Source: Deltaproteobacteria bacterium
GTDB lineage: Bacteria > Myxococcota_A > UBA9160 > SZUA-336
Length of the DNA: 64,000 nucleotides
Assembly: GCA_029261895.1 (NCBI GenBank)
Contig: JAJDAK010000048.1
Location: 62,001-126,000 of the forward strand
Direction: 5' to 3'
The translations under genes and the position numbers were made by a program. The notes under the pieces were generated by a model. The model did no database searches and had not been told where the DNA came from. It saw nothing but the letters and a program-made list of their open reading frames with translations. Below are positions 34,994 through 43,389 of this stretch, one piece after another; position 1 is the stretch's first letter, and every line of letters starts with the position of its first letter.

Positions 34994-36379
34994 TCAGACT
35001 TTGATGCCGTGCGCTTTGAGTTTTCGATAGAGCGTGCTACGTCCGACGCCTAGGATCGACGCCGCCTGTCGAATATCGCCATTCGCCGAACGGATCGCAT
35101 GAGTGATGCAAGCTTTCTCATAGGATGAGAAAGAGAGCGGGATGTCTTCAGGTTCGGAGACCCGCTGTCCGCCGCGCTGCGGCAATAGTCGAAGATCTGC
35201 CGCGGTCAGACGTGGGCCGCGCGCAAGCGCCACGGCCGCTTCAATCGTGTTCTGAAGTTCGCGAACATTTCCATCCCAGCGATGGGTCGCCAATTGCTCG
35301 AGTGCATCGGGCTCGAAGCCGGTGATGTTGGAGTTCTTGTTACGTGTGTTTAGAAAGTACGTGGCCAAGACCGGAATGTCCTCACGACGCTCGCGCAACG
35401 GCGGCAACTCCACCGAAACCACTCGCAAGCGATAGAAAAGATCCGAACGAAAGCGACCTTCCTCGACTTCAACCGCGAGCTCGCGATTCGTGGCTGCAAC
35501 AATTCGGACATCGATACTGATTGCATCCGGCGAACCCAGGGGCCGAACTTCGCGCTCTTGAATTGCACGCAGCAATTTCGATTGAAGCAAAGGGCTCAGC
35601 TCGCCAATTTCATCGAGAAAGAGCGTCCCCCCCTGCGCGCGACGGAATAGCCCTGGCGCCGCACGCGTGGCGCCTGTAAACGCACCCGTCTCATACCCGA
35701 AAAGTTCAGCTTCGGCGATGCCCTCCGGCAGCGCGCCGCAGTCGACCGGCACAAACGGACCGCTGGATCGCGGCGAAGTTTCATGAATCGCACGGGCGAT
35801 CAATTCCTTACCGGTTCCGCTTTCAGCTTGGATCAAGACATTGCTTTCGTTGCTGGAAAGATGCGTGACCAATTGGGTGACCCGGCGTATCGATGCCGAC
35901 TGCCCCACAATGGCGGCGAATGCTGTTCTTAGACCGAGCTCGCCCTCAAGCTCGCGATTGCGCACTCGAAGCTTCCGGTGATCCACCGCGCGGTTCAGTG
36001 TTCGAATCACGCGGTGCCGATCTGAAAATGGTTTCTCTAGATAGTCGAACGCTCCTGCGCGTATCGTCGAGACCGCAGAGTCGATCGTGGCAAACCCTGT
36101 CATGATAATGATCTCAGAGTCCGCGCTGCGTGCTCGAATTTCACCGATGAAATCCGTCCCAGACGCCACGCCGAGATTCAAATCCAGTAATACGACCTCG
36201 GGACACGCATCCAGTTCACCAAAAAGAGTTTCATCATCGTGAGCTTGCGCAACATCGAACCCTTCGGATTCGAGCATTCTGCGTAGCATTCTTACAAGTT
36301 CCGGCTCGTCATCTACGATCAGAACCCGTGCAGGAACGCTGGGAGCGCCGTCTGGCGCCTCGTAAGCCAATTCAGACAC
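34994..36379 (-). CDS. NtrC-family sigma-54-dependent regulator (orphan)
   Basis: Activator of 461 residues. Receiver: LIVDDEPELVRM, acceptor Asp in EVVLLDLNLGVASG and Lys in YLEKPF. AAA+ core: AESGTGKE (A in place of the first G), [18 protein letters not shown] and a C-terminal Fis-like HTH (DIRQAASILGVGRSTLYRKL). No kinase gene is adjacent; the divergent neighbour at 36463 is another regulator of the same family. Start is GTG with no Shine-Dalgarno; a sigma-28-like promoter ends 8 bases before it, so translation may be leaderless. Confidence 0.9.
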   Translation of the reverse strand: MSELAYEAPDGAPSVPARVLIVDDEPELVRMLRRMLESEGFDVAQAHDDETLFGELDACPEVVLLDLNLGVASGTDFIGEIRARSADSEIIIMTGFATIDSAVSTIRAGAFDYLEKPFSDRHRVIRTLNRAVDHRKLRVRNRELEGELGLRTAFAAIVGQSASIRRVTQLVTHLSSNESNVLIQAESGTGKELIARAIHETSPRSSGPFVPVDCGALPEGIAEAELFGYETGAFTGATRAAPGLFRRAQGGTLFLDEIGELSPLLQSKLLRAIQEREVRPLGSPDAISIDVRIVAATNRELAVEVEEGRFRSDLFYRLRVVSVELPPLRERREDIPVLATYFLNTRNKNSNITGFEPDALEQLATHRWDGNVRELQNTIEAAVALARGPRLTAADLRLLPQRGGQRVSEPEDIPLSFSSYEKACITHAIRSANGDIRQAASILGVGRSTLYRKLKAHGIKV

Positions 36380-36387
36380 TGTGGGGG

Positions 36388-36415
36388 GGATCGGAGCGAA
36401 ACAGCAGTCGCTTGA
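36388..36415 (-). promoter_or_regulatory. Sigma-28-like promoter of the 35 kb NtrC-type regulator
   Basis: Minus strand TCAAGCGA (36415-36408), 12 bases, TCCGATCC (36395-36388): exact T[A/C]AAG-N16-CCGA. Predicted start two bases before the GTG at 36379. Confidence 0.5.
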
Positions 36416-36462
36416 GGTGACCTGCGAGCTTAACTACATTCTTTTGTCCGGGGGGAAGCACA

Positions 36463-37854
36463 TTGAGTCGCGGATCGATTTTGGTCGTAGATGACGATGC
36501 GGTTTTTCGTGCGGCGCTTACGCGGTATCTGGATGGCGAGGGTTTCAACGTCGTTACCGCCGATGCCCCAGATGCCGCCGTTGACGAGCTCCAGTCACAG
36601 GCGTTTGACGTCGTTCTCACAGATCTGCGTATGCCTGGAACGGACGGAATTCAACTCGTTCGCCGTATTCACAAACTCGACCCAGGGATCGTGTGCATCG
36701 TAATCACAGGATTCGGCAGCCCGGAGCGTTCGATCGAAGCGCTTGAAGCCGGCGCATTTTGGTTCATCGATAAGAGCTACGAACGCATCGCGAGCGTTGG
36801 CGCTCTGCTTGAAAAAGCATTGGAGCATCGCCAACTCAAGGCTTCCAACAAGCGACTGCAACGCCAGCTCAAGGTCCGCTACGGCTTCGAAAACATCGTA
36901 GGCGAAAGCGATGCACTCCGTGAAACGCTGGAATCCGTACGGAAGGTCGCCGACACGGAGGCAACGGTATTGATTCTGGGCGAAAGTGGCGTTGGCAAGG
37001 AACTCGTGGCACGCGCCACCCACTACAACAGCCATCGTGCCGAACAACCCTTCGTTGCGGTGAACTGCGGAGCCATCCCCGAGGAACTGCTCGAGAGCGA
37101 ACTCTTCGGCCATGTTCGCGGTGCGTTTACCGGCGCGATTCGCGATCGAATCGGGCGCTTCAGCGCTGCGAATGGTGGCACCCTGTTTCTGGACGAAATC
37201 GGCGACATGAGTCCCACGCTGCAAATCAAGCTATTGCGTGTACTTCAGGAGCGCGAATTCGAACCCGTGGGCTCATCGAAGACCGAGCGGGTCGACGTCC
37301 GCATTATTGCGGCCACGAATCAAAATCTCCCGGAACTGATTCAGGCACGAAAGTTTCGCGAGGACCTCTACTTTCGACTTAGTGTCGTGCCCATCGTTGT
37401 TCCTCCTCTCCGGGTTCGGCGTGAAGATGTAATCCTGCTCTGCAATCACTTTCTGGGCATCCAACGACGCAATTATCCGGAACTCTGTGGCATTGCCGAA
37501 GCCGCGATGAAACGGCTTGTCGAGTACGACTGGCCCGGCAATGTTCGAGAGCTAGAAGGTCTCGTTGAACGCGTGTCCGTAATGAAACGCGAAGGCTGGA
37601 TTGGCGAGGATGATCTGCCGGACGGCATTCGTGGATCATCGGTACCGGCGCACACGCTCAACCTGCCACCCGATGGGCTGGACTTCTCGAATGTGGTGGA
37701 TCGATTCGAGTCTGACCTGATCATTCAGGCACTCGAAACAACGGGGTGGAACAAGAATCAAGCTGCACAGTTGCTTGGTCTCAAGCGCACAACCTTGGTT
37801 GAGAAAATTCGCGCCAAAGGTCTCAGCAAGCACGATCCAGTAACCGATTCGTAA
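36463..37854 (+). CDS. NtrC-family sigma-54-dependent regulator with altered receiver
   Basis: Activator of 463 residues. Receiver: [11 protein letters not shown] and acceptor Asp in [14 protein letters not shown] are normal, but the conserved KP motif after beta-5 is FIDKSYE (Lys kept, Pro replaced by Ser). AAA+: [26 protein letters not shown], and a Fis-like HTH at the C terminus ([20 protein letters not shown]). TTG start with a GGGGGG ribosome site. Divergent from the regulator at 34994; no kinase is adjacent. It precedes the fliA gene by 252 bp. Confidence 0.9.
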   Translation: MSRGSILVVDDDAVFRAALTRYLDGEGFNVVTADAPDAAVDELQSQAFDVVLTDLRMPGTDGIQLVRRIHKLDPGIVCIVITGFGSPERSIEALEAGAFWFIDKSYERIASVGALLEKALEHRQLKASNKRLQRQLKVRYGFENIVGESDALRETLESVRKVADTEATVLILGESGVGKELVARATHYNSHRAEQPFVAVNCGAIPEELLESELFGHVRGAFTGAIRDRIGRFSAANGGTLFLDEIGDMSPTLQIKLLRVLQEREFEPVGSSKTERVDVRIIAATNQNLPELIQARKFREDLYFRLSVVPIVVPPLRVRREDVILLCNHFLGIQRRNYPELCGIAEAAMKRLVEYDWPGNVRELEGLVERVSVMKREGWIGEDDLPDGIRGSSVPAHTLNLPPDGLDFSNVVDRFESDLIIQALETTGWNKNQAAQLLGLKRTTLVEKIRAKGLSKHDPVTDS

Positions 37855-37863
37855 TTCGGTTAC
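37840..37863 (+). other. Inverted repeat over the regulator stop codon
   Basis: GTAACCGA-ttcgtaat-TCGGTTAC, perfect 8-bp arms, covering the TAA of the preceding gene. No U-tract follows on either strand, so it is a weak or Rho-assisted terminator at best. Confidence 0.4.
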
Positions 37864-38106
37864 CAAAAGGGCGTCAAAATATCGTCCGGGGTTGATCCCC
37901 TCCTTGGCCTCCTATCCAGTCTAATCCGCAGGCGCACAATCCATCTTTCACCTGCATAGACGATGACTTGCTCCTCGGAGTACGCACTCCTGATGCGGGC
38001 ATCCCAGCGACTCTAGCGTCTGCAGAAGAGCGGCATCTGAATTGCACAAAGCGTGGCCTGTTCACGTTTTGTTGTTGCTGCTGCCCACGGATTCGGGAGG
38101 ACTTGC
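37864..38106. other. Upstream region of fliA
   Basis: About 240 bp without a gene. No sigma-28-like T[A/C]AAG-N16-CCGA element and no clear sigma-54 site were found, so fliA does not look self-activated. GGGAGGA before the ATG is a good ribosome site. Confidence 0.45.
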
Positions 38107-38862
38107 ATGGAAGCGCTATTGAAGGAAGGTCGTGAGGCGGATGGATCGCTCCAGCCTCATATCAAGGAAAAAATTGTTCTCGAACACACACCGCTAATTC
38201 GATACATCGTAAATCGAATCGCAGTTCGACTACCGTCGCATATTGATCTAGATGACCTACACAACACCGGTGTGATTGGGTTAATGGATGCAATCGATAA
38301 GTATGACCCGGACAAGAACTGCAAGTTCAAAACCTACGCAGAATTTCGGATCAAGGGTGCGATTCTCGACCAACTGCGCTCCCTGGATTGGGTCCCACGT
38401 TCGATTCGCCAAAAGAGTCGTCGTTTGGAACAGGCGTACACGCAGGTCGAACAACGGCTGGGCCGTTCCGCCACAGAAACCGAAATCGCCGACTCACTGG
38501 GGATCGAATTGGAGGAATTCCACTACCTGATCAATCAGGTCAAAGGGATTTCCATGATCAATCTCGACGAATTGCGGTCGAACTCGGATGGCGATCAACC
38601 CCTCTACGGCGACATCTTCGAAGACGTCAAAGCCGAAAACCCATTCACGTCCTTGGGTTCACGAGAGATGCGTCAGGCCGTGGCTGATTGCATCTCAGGT
38701 CTGCCCGAGAAAGAGCGTCTGGTAATCTCGCTCTACTACTATGAGGACCTGAACATGAAGGAAATTGGTAACGTCCTTGGCATCACCGAATCGCGGGTCT
38801 GTCAGATCCACACCAAAGCCGTCGCCCGCCTCCACTCCAAGCTCCGGACCGTGATGACGTAA
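38107..38862 (+). CDS. fliA: FliA/WhiG-type sigma factor (sigma-28)
   Basis: Alternative sigma factor of 251 residues from ATG at 38107 (GGGAGGA upstream). Domains in order: sigma-2 (about 20-95) with PLIRYIVNRIAVRLP and RIKGAILDQLRSLDWVPRSI, which is diagnostic of the FliA/WhiG/SigD group; sigma-3 (about 100-160); sigma-4 with NMKEIGNVLGITESRVCQIHTKA. FliA normally transcribes late flagellar and chemotaxis genes, but no flagellar gene is in this 64 kb window. A FlgM-like gene follows 395 bp downstream, so the sigma/anti-sigma pair is kept. Sigma-28-like sites occur before pilus, PilZ and regulator genes here. Confidence 0.92.
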   Translation: MEALLKEGREADGSLQPHIKEKIVLEHTPLIRYIVNRIAVRLPSHIDLDDLHNTGVIGLMDAIDKYDPDKNCKFKTYAEFRIKGAILDQLRSLDWVPRSIRQKSRRLEQAYTQVEQRLGRSATETEIADSLGIELEEFHYLINQVKGISMINLDELRSNSDGDQPLYGDIFEDVKAENPFTSLGSREMRQAVADCISGLPEKERLVISLYYYEDLNMKEIGNVLGITESRVCQIHTKAVARLHSKLRTVMT

Positions 38863-38883
38863 CCCGGCGGGCAGTGCCCCTGT

Positions 38884-38990
38884 CGAGTTCTGCAGTTCAC
38901 TCCCGGACCTGCTTCGCGCGTGGAGGGCGGTGTATCCAATCGCAACCGTGCCCGCGCTGCAGACGGTCCGTCCGCGAACCACAGAACTCG
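38884..38990 (+). ncRNA. Possible structured RNA, about 107 nt, between fliA and flgM
   Basis: A perfect 9-bp closing stem (38884-38892 with 38982-38990) encloses further pairings: GTTC/GAAC (38895-38898 with 38976-38979), CGGACC/GGTCCG (38904-38909 with 38965-38970), GCGCG/CGCGC and CGGT/ACCG, giving one rod-like hairpin. It does not fit SRP RNA, tRNA or RNase P; a 6S-like role cannot be shown. It may be a small RNA or a 3' UTR structure. The other strand would fold in the same way. Confidence 0.35.
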
Positions 38991-39220
38991 CTTGGCCAAC
39001 AGAGACGTGTCGAAGAAGGCGTGATGCCCGCTTTGACGTTAGAAATCTGAGCAAGCGTTCCACTGGAACGCGCGCAGCGACGCGTAGCGGAGCGGAGGGG
39101 TTGATAAGACGTCATACGCTCCAGAGGACCCATGTCGATCGCGAACGGAGCAAGATGCATCCAAGCTACGAGTAGCACGCAATTGACAGGCAACTCTGAC
39201 GCTAGATGGGCGGGTTGTGC
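38991..39220. other. Intergenic remainder between fliA and flgM
   Basis: About 230 bp in which I see no gene. A GC-rich stretch with repeated AGCG/GCGA words at 39071-39100 is the only texture. Confidence 0.4.
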
Positions 39221-39248
39221 TAAAGAATCGGGGGCGAATTCCCGATAG
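39221..39248 (+). promoter_or_regulatory. Sigma-28-like promoter of flgM
   Basis: TAAAGAAT (39221-39228), 12 bases, CCCGATAG (39241-39248). In enteric bacteria flgM also has a FliA-dependent promoter, so this site is the natural positive control for the motif. The predicted start lies about three bases before the ATG and no Shine-Dalgarno is present. Confidence 0.65.
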
Positions 39249-39257
39249 CGCTAATAC

Positions 39258-39476
39258 ATGTCGAAGCAAAACGAACACGATTCAGAGCTTCCGGTCGAAG
39301 GCGAAGAACTCGAGAACGCGTATTCGCCCGAATATCTACGCGAAGTCGCTGATGGCGAAGCCCGAAATGAACGGCTCGAAGAGCTACAGCGCCGAATTAA
39401 ATCCGGCGCGTACAAAGTCGATGCTGACTGGGTCGTTGACCACCTTCTGGGGTCCGGCGACCTAAAAGACGACTAG
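39258..39476 (+). CDS. flgM: FlgM-like anti-sigma-28 factor
   Basis: Acidic protein of 72 residues. The C-terminal half, NERLEELQRRIKSGAYKVDADWVVDHLL, shows the FlgM core (helix, IxxGxYxVD, helix with LL) that wraps sigma-28; the N-terminal 30 residues are disordered-like, as in FlgM. It follows fliA on the same strand and carries a sigma-28-like promoter, matching the usual feedback loop. FlgM is normally exported through the flagellar hook-basal body; with no flagellar genes here, how it would be relieved is open (degradation, another secretion route, or a partner switch). Confidence 0.85.
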   Translation: MSKQNEHDSELPVEGEELENAYSPEYLREVADGEARNERLEELQRRIKSGAYKVDADWVVDHLLGSGDLKDD

Positions 39477-39553
39477 ACCGAATTTCTCTTCAGAATCCAG
39501 TACATGCCTCCAAGTCCTCAAGCGGATTCCGAGGTGACCTAATGCGCTTTCCC

Positions 39554-39580
39554 TTAACCCGCTAAGATACCTGCCGATAG
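39554..39580 (+). promoter_or_regulatory. Weak sigma-28-like promoter before the PopZ-tailed regulator
   Basis: TTAAC (39554-39558), 15 bases, CCGATAG (39574-39580, within GCCGATAG). The -10 is nearly perfect for FliA, the -35 is poor and spacing is one shorter than in the seven strict copies. Confidence 0.35.
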
Positions 39581-39628
39581 ATACGTTACGTGCGCAGTTG
39601 CGCATGTCTGTTGGGGGGTTCTGCGGGT

Positions 39629-40912
39629 ATGGCGAAGACCATTCTTCTGGCTGACGACAGTGTCACGATCCAAAAGGTCGTTGGCATCACTTTCGCCAAT
39701 GAAGATGTCGAATTGGTAACGGTCGACAATGGCGACGATGCACTCATTCGTGCACGTGAGATCAAACCTGACGTAATTCTCGCTGACGTATCGATGCCGG
39801 GCCTCGACGGCTATGCACTTTGCGCTGCGATTCGGGCCGAACCTGAAATCGCGGGGATTCCGTTACTTCTGTTGACCGGCGCGTTCAAAACATTTGATGA
39901 GGGCCGCGCCCAATCGGTAGGCGTCAACGCCTATATCGCGAAACCCTTCGAAGCCCAGGCCCTCGTAGACCAGGTACAGCAGCTGCTTGACCAGCCCAGC
40001 GCGCCAGCAGCCGCTCCGCCGGCAGCCGTGGATTTCGACGACGCGCCACCGGAGATCCAGCGTGCGACTGAGCCACCCGACGTTTCGCTCGACATCGCGT
40101 TTGGGCCCGCGGATCTCGACGCTGCATTCGGTGAATCCGACGAAACCCGTATTATTGGCGCGACCGAAATCGCGAGCAATAGCGATAGCAGTAGCACCAC
40201 GACACCTGTGGACTTCGGCTCAACGATTCAGTCGTTTCACGATCCCGAAAGTACCGAGCCCATCACCCAACCCTCGATCACTTTCGCGGACAGAAACGAA
40301 GACGCGCTCTACGGCGAGACCAGCCTATTGGAACCCGAGCCCGCACCGGCACCACCGGACTCGTTGCACCACGACAATCCGGCCTTCCAAAACGTCTTAG
40401 ACGTCGGGCCTCCCGATGACGATACCGAAACCGCGATGCCATTTGTAAGCTCAGTATTTGACGAAGACTCCACGGAAACGCAGCCAGTCCATGACGAGCT
40501 GCCTGAACTCACCGAGGAATTCATCGTCGAACACAACCCGGGTACCACAGAAGCACCGATCCTAGACGCTGAAACTCAAATCGAAGATCCATTCGATGCG
40601 GGGCCGGCAACCATGCACCTCGAGCCGTTGGAGAGCGACGCCCGAACCACCAGCCCTGAATTGGACGCGGTGGTCGAGCGATCCACGCAAGGATATTCCG
40701 ATGTCGATCCCTCGGCAGGCGCGATCGATCCAGCAACCGTGCATCGCGCGCTTGAAAAGATGGCCTGGGAAGCATTCGGTTCGATCTCCGAGCAATTGGT
40801 CCAGGACGTGGTTCAAAAAGTCGAGGCCATCGCCTGGGAAGTCATCCCACAGCTCGCCGAACGTTTGATTCGTGAAGAAATCGAACGCATCAAGTCCAAC
40901 CCTCCCCAATAG
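39629..40912 (+). CDS. Response regulator with acidic linker and PopZ-like C-terminal tail
   Basis: Protein of 427 residues from ATG at 39629. The receiver domain (about 1-120) is complete: LLADDSVTIQK, acceptor Asp in DVILADVSMPGLDG, and YIAKPFE. Residues 125-365 are acidic, Pro/Thr/Asp-rich and surely disordered. The last 60 residues (AIDPATVHRALEKMAWEAFG, then EAIAWEVIPQLAERLIREEIERI in two runs) form an amphipathic helix pair like that at the C terminus of polar organiser PopZ and of deltaproteobacterial regulators. Located directly after fliA-flgM. The design suggests a multimerising polar adaptor rather than a transcription factor; no DNA-binding domain. Confidence 0.75.
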   Translation: MAKTILLADDSVTIQKVVGITFANEDVELVTVDNGDDALIRAREIKPDVILADVSMPGLDGYALCAAIRAEPEIAGIPLLLLTGAFKTFDEGRAQSVGVNAYIAKPFEAQALVDQVQQLLDQPSAPAAAPPAAVDFDDAPPEIQRATEPPDVSLDIAFGPADLDAAFGESDETRIIGATEIASNSDSSSTTTPVDFGSTIQSFHDPESTEPITQPSITFADRNEDALYGETSLLEPEPAPAPPDSLHHDNPAFQNVLDVGPPDDDTETAMPFVSSVFDEDSTETQPVHDELPELTEEFIVEHNPGTTEAPILDAETQIEDPFDAGPATMHLEPLESDARTTSPELDAVVERSTQGYSDVDPSAGAIDPATVHRALEKMAWEAFGSISEQLVQDVVQKVEAIAWEVIPQLAERLIREEIERIKSNPPQ

Positions 40913-40954
40913 GCGACGCGATCGCTATAACTCTCCGTAGAAAGGAGAAGCCGC

Positions 40955-41806
40955 GTGGTCGCGATGCCCCCGAGTTCGACGTGGCTTTGGCTCGTCGACG
41001 CAGCACTTCGCGAGGATCTCGGCGCGGGTGACGTCACCAGCGAGGTACTGATTCCGGACGCAGCGACCGGCTGCGCGAACTTTGAGGCGCGCGAAAATCT
41101 CGTGGTTGCTGGCGTTGAAGTCGCGCGCGCTGTTCTGGATCAGTTTGACGTGGATTGGCATGACCCGCCCAAAGACGGTCAGCGCATCGAGGTGGGTGCC
41201 CTACTCGGAAATGTGACCGGACTCGCCCGCAGTATCCTGGCCGCTGAACGCACCACCCTGAACTTCTTGCAGTATCTTTCCGGGATCGCGACCCAGACGC
41301 ACACGTACTGTGAAGCCATCCGTGGAACACGAGCGCAAATCGTCGATACGCGTAAAACACTGCCCGGCTGGCGCACACTTGCGAAGTTCGCCGTCGCTTG
41401 TGGGGGCGGAACGAATCACCGCATGGGACTTTTCGACGCGATCTTAATTAAGGACAACCATATCGGAGCGGTTGGCTCCGTCACCGAGGCCACACGACGT
41501 GCTCGCGAGCATGCTACGAACGCTTTAGAAATCCAAGTTGAAGTCGAGTCGCTCGCTGATGCAGTGGCTGCGTTTGAAGCCGGCGCAGACCTCTTGCTCG
41601 TCGACAATCAGCCACCCGACAAAATTAGAGAGATCGTCGAAGTCATTGACGGTCGCATTCCGATCGAAGCCAGCGGTGGTGTCACGCTTGACACTGTACG
41701 TAGCATCGCAGAAACGGGCGTGGATCGGATTTCCATCGGTGCCCTCACCCATTCCGTTCGCGCGGTAGATATTGCACTCGAATGGACCGATCGCTCTTCG
41801 AATTAA
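40955..41806 (+). CDS. nadC: Nicotinate-nucleotide pyrophosphorylase NadC
   Basis: Quinolinate phosphoribosyltransferase of NAD synthesis, 283 residues. Key stretches: EDLGAGDVTSEVL, AERTTLNFLQYLSGIAT, DTRKTLPGWRTLAKFAVACGG, HRMGLFDAILIKDNHI and the C-terminal IEASGGVTLDTVRSIAETGVD, covering the active site. GTG start behind AAAGGAG. Overlaps birA by 25 bp. First of three cofactor genes (nadC-birA-coaX). Confidence 0.95.
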   Translation: MVAMPPSSTWLWLVDAALREDLGAGDVTSEVLIPDAATGCANFEARENLVVAGVEVARAVLDQFDVDWHDPPKDGQRIEVGALLGNVTGLARSILAAERTTLNFLQYLSGIATQTHTYCEAIRGTRAQIVDTRKTLPGWRTLAKFAVACGGGTNHRMGLFDAILIKDNHIGAVGSVTEATRRAREHATNALEIQVEVESLADAVAAFEAGADLLLVDNQPPDKIREIVEVIDGRIPIEASGGVTLDTVRSIAETGVDRISIGALTHSVRAVDIALEWTDRSSN

Positions 41807-42600
41807 ATCCGCCGACGGCATGGATTGGCCGCCGGTTGGACATCTATCGCGAGACAGATTCCACCAATCGAATCGCGCAAGCGTTAGGGGATGCGGGCGC
41901 GCCCGAAGGCACGCTGGTTCTTGCGGACGGTCAGACCGCGGGACGCGGCCGCCTCGGTCGCAGTTTCTTTTCGCCAGCGGGATGCAGTTTATACTTCTCG
42001 CTGCTCCTGCGGCCTGATCTGCCACCCGAAGCGGCGCACCGCCATACCTTCGTTGCATCGTACGCGGTTGCGGAAGCGATTAGAGCTTTGCTCCCCGAGT
42101 ATCCGATCGAGATCAAGTGGCCCAACGATATTCTTCTCGGCGGTCGAAAAACCTGCGGCATCAACCTACCGGCGCGGATCGAAGACGGCCGCTTGCAGTG
42201 GCTCGTGTTAGGCATCGGGGTCAACGTCAACCTCCAGGCCCAGGATATCCCGGACGAGCTGCAAGCGATCGCCACCAGCCTACGAATCGCCGCGGGCCAC
42301 ACAGTCGATCGGCTGGAATTCGCACATTCGCTGTTTCAAAGCCTCGAAATGCAGCTGGACGCCTTTCGACGCGATGGATTTGAGGGGGTCTTGGATGGTT
42401 GGTTGAAATACTTCAGAATGGAGGGACGTCGCGTTCACGTAGGCGGGCCGGGAATTTCGGAGGAAATCGACGGCATCGTGGAAGGCGTGGATGAGGAGGG
42501 AGCACTCCTGGTTCGAACGGATAAAAAACTCGAACGCATTCTCGCGGGAGATGTGACACTCGCAGAAGAGGGAAACACCACGCGTGCTGCTGGCGATTGA
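41782..42600 (+). CDS. birA: Biotin-[acetyl-CoA-carboxylase] ligase, BirA without HTH
   Basis: Biotin protein ligase of 272 residues. The biotinyl-AMP loop GQTAGRGRLGRSFFSPAG, catalytic Lys in EIKWPNDILL and LVLGIGVNVN are present, and the C-terminal SH3-like domain ends the protein. There is no N-terminal winged helix, so it is a class I ligase that does not repress biotin genes. The glycine in the usual KxxGIL is kept (KTCGIN). Overlaps nadC and coaX. Confidence 0.93.
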   Translation: MDRSLFELNPPTAWIGRRLDIYRETDSTNRIAQALGDAGAPEGTLVLADGQTAGRGRLGRSFFSPAGCSLYFSLLLRPDLPPEAAHRHTFVASYAVAEAIRALLPEYPIEIKWPNDILLGGRKTCGINLPARIEDGRLQWLVLGIGVNVNLQAQDIPDELQAIATSLRIAAGHTVDRLEFAHSLFQSLEMQLDAFRRDGFEGVLDGWLKYFRMEGRRVHVGGPGISEEIDGIVEGVDEEGALLVRTDKKLERILAGDVTLAEEGNTTRAAGD

Positions 42601-43348
42601 TATCGGCAATACCAACGTTGCGCTCGGGCTATTTGAAGGCCCGAACCTGACCCACCATTGGCGGCTCGGAACGCATCACAAAGCCACCTCCGATGAGGCC
42701 GCTGTCGCGCTGCGTGCCCTTTTCGACCTCCAATCGCAAGACATCGGTCAAATCGACGAAGCGATCATTTCCTGCGTCGTACCGCCGCTGCAGCCCATCT
42801 ACGAACGTACATGCACCAAGCTATTCGGCTGCACGCCACTCGTGATCGGTCCCGGTATCCGCACGGGGATGCCGCTTCGTGTCGACAATCCGCGCGAAGT
42901 GGGTGCCGACCGCATCGTCAACGCAGTAGCGGCTCATCAAATGCTTGGTGGACCCGCGCTCGCAATTGATTTCGGTACCGCAACAAGCTTCGATTGCATT
43001 TCGCAAGACGGTGAGTTCGTCGGCGGCGCGATCGTGCCCGGTGTGCTGATATCACTCGAAGCGTTGGTACAACGCGCTTCTAAATTATCGAGCGTAGAAA
43101 TCGTCCGGCCGCCGAATGTGATCGGCAAGAACACAGTTCATAACCTTCAATCCGGCATGTTATTTGGATACGCCGGGTTGGTGGACAGCATGGTTGGCCG
43201 AATTCGAGAAGAACTCGGTGAGGATCTTCAGATCGTCGCGACGGGCGGACTCGCTCACGTCATCGCGTCGGAAACCAAGAGCATCCGTCGCGTCGAACCG
43301 TTTTTGACCCTGGAAGGACTTCGTCTAATTCACGAACGAAATCGATAA
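42584..43348 (+). CDS. coaX: Type III pantothenate kinase CoaX
   Basis: First enzyme of CoA synthesis, 254 residues. ASKHA-fold landmarks: LLAIDIGNTNVALGLF (phosphate 1), VGADRIVNAVAAH (active site) and AIDFGTATSFDCI (phosphate 2), GGAIVPG. GTG start within birA. Feedback-resistant type III enzyme, usual in this phylum. Complements coaBC and coaD elsewhere in the window. Confidence 0.95.
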   Translation: MLLAIDIGNTNVALGLFEGPNLTHHWRLGTHHKATSDEAAVALRALFDLQSQDIGQIDEAIISCVVPPLQPIYERTCTKLFGCTPLVIGPGIRTGMPLRVDNPREVGADRIVNAVAAHQMLGGPALAIDFGTATSFDCISQDGEFVGGAIVPGVLISLEALVQRASKLSSVEIVRPPNVIGKNTVHNLQSGMLFGYAGLVDSMVGRIREELGEDLQIVATGGLAHVIASETKSIRRVEPFLTLEGLRLIHERNR

Positions 43349-43389
43349 ACAGAGTCGCTCAACGGAGCGCCAAGACGTTAGGAGATACC

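Noticed and set aside
38884..38990. Hairpin RNA as SRP RNA, 6S RNA or tRNA
   Set aside because: The conserved SRP GGAA tetraloop region and tRNA arms are absent; a ten-base similarity (GGTCCGTCCG) to 6S RNA is too little to name it.
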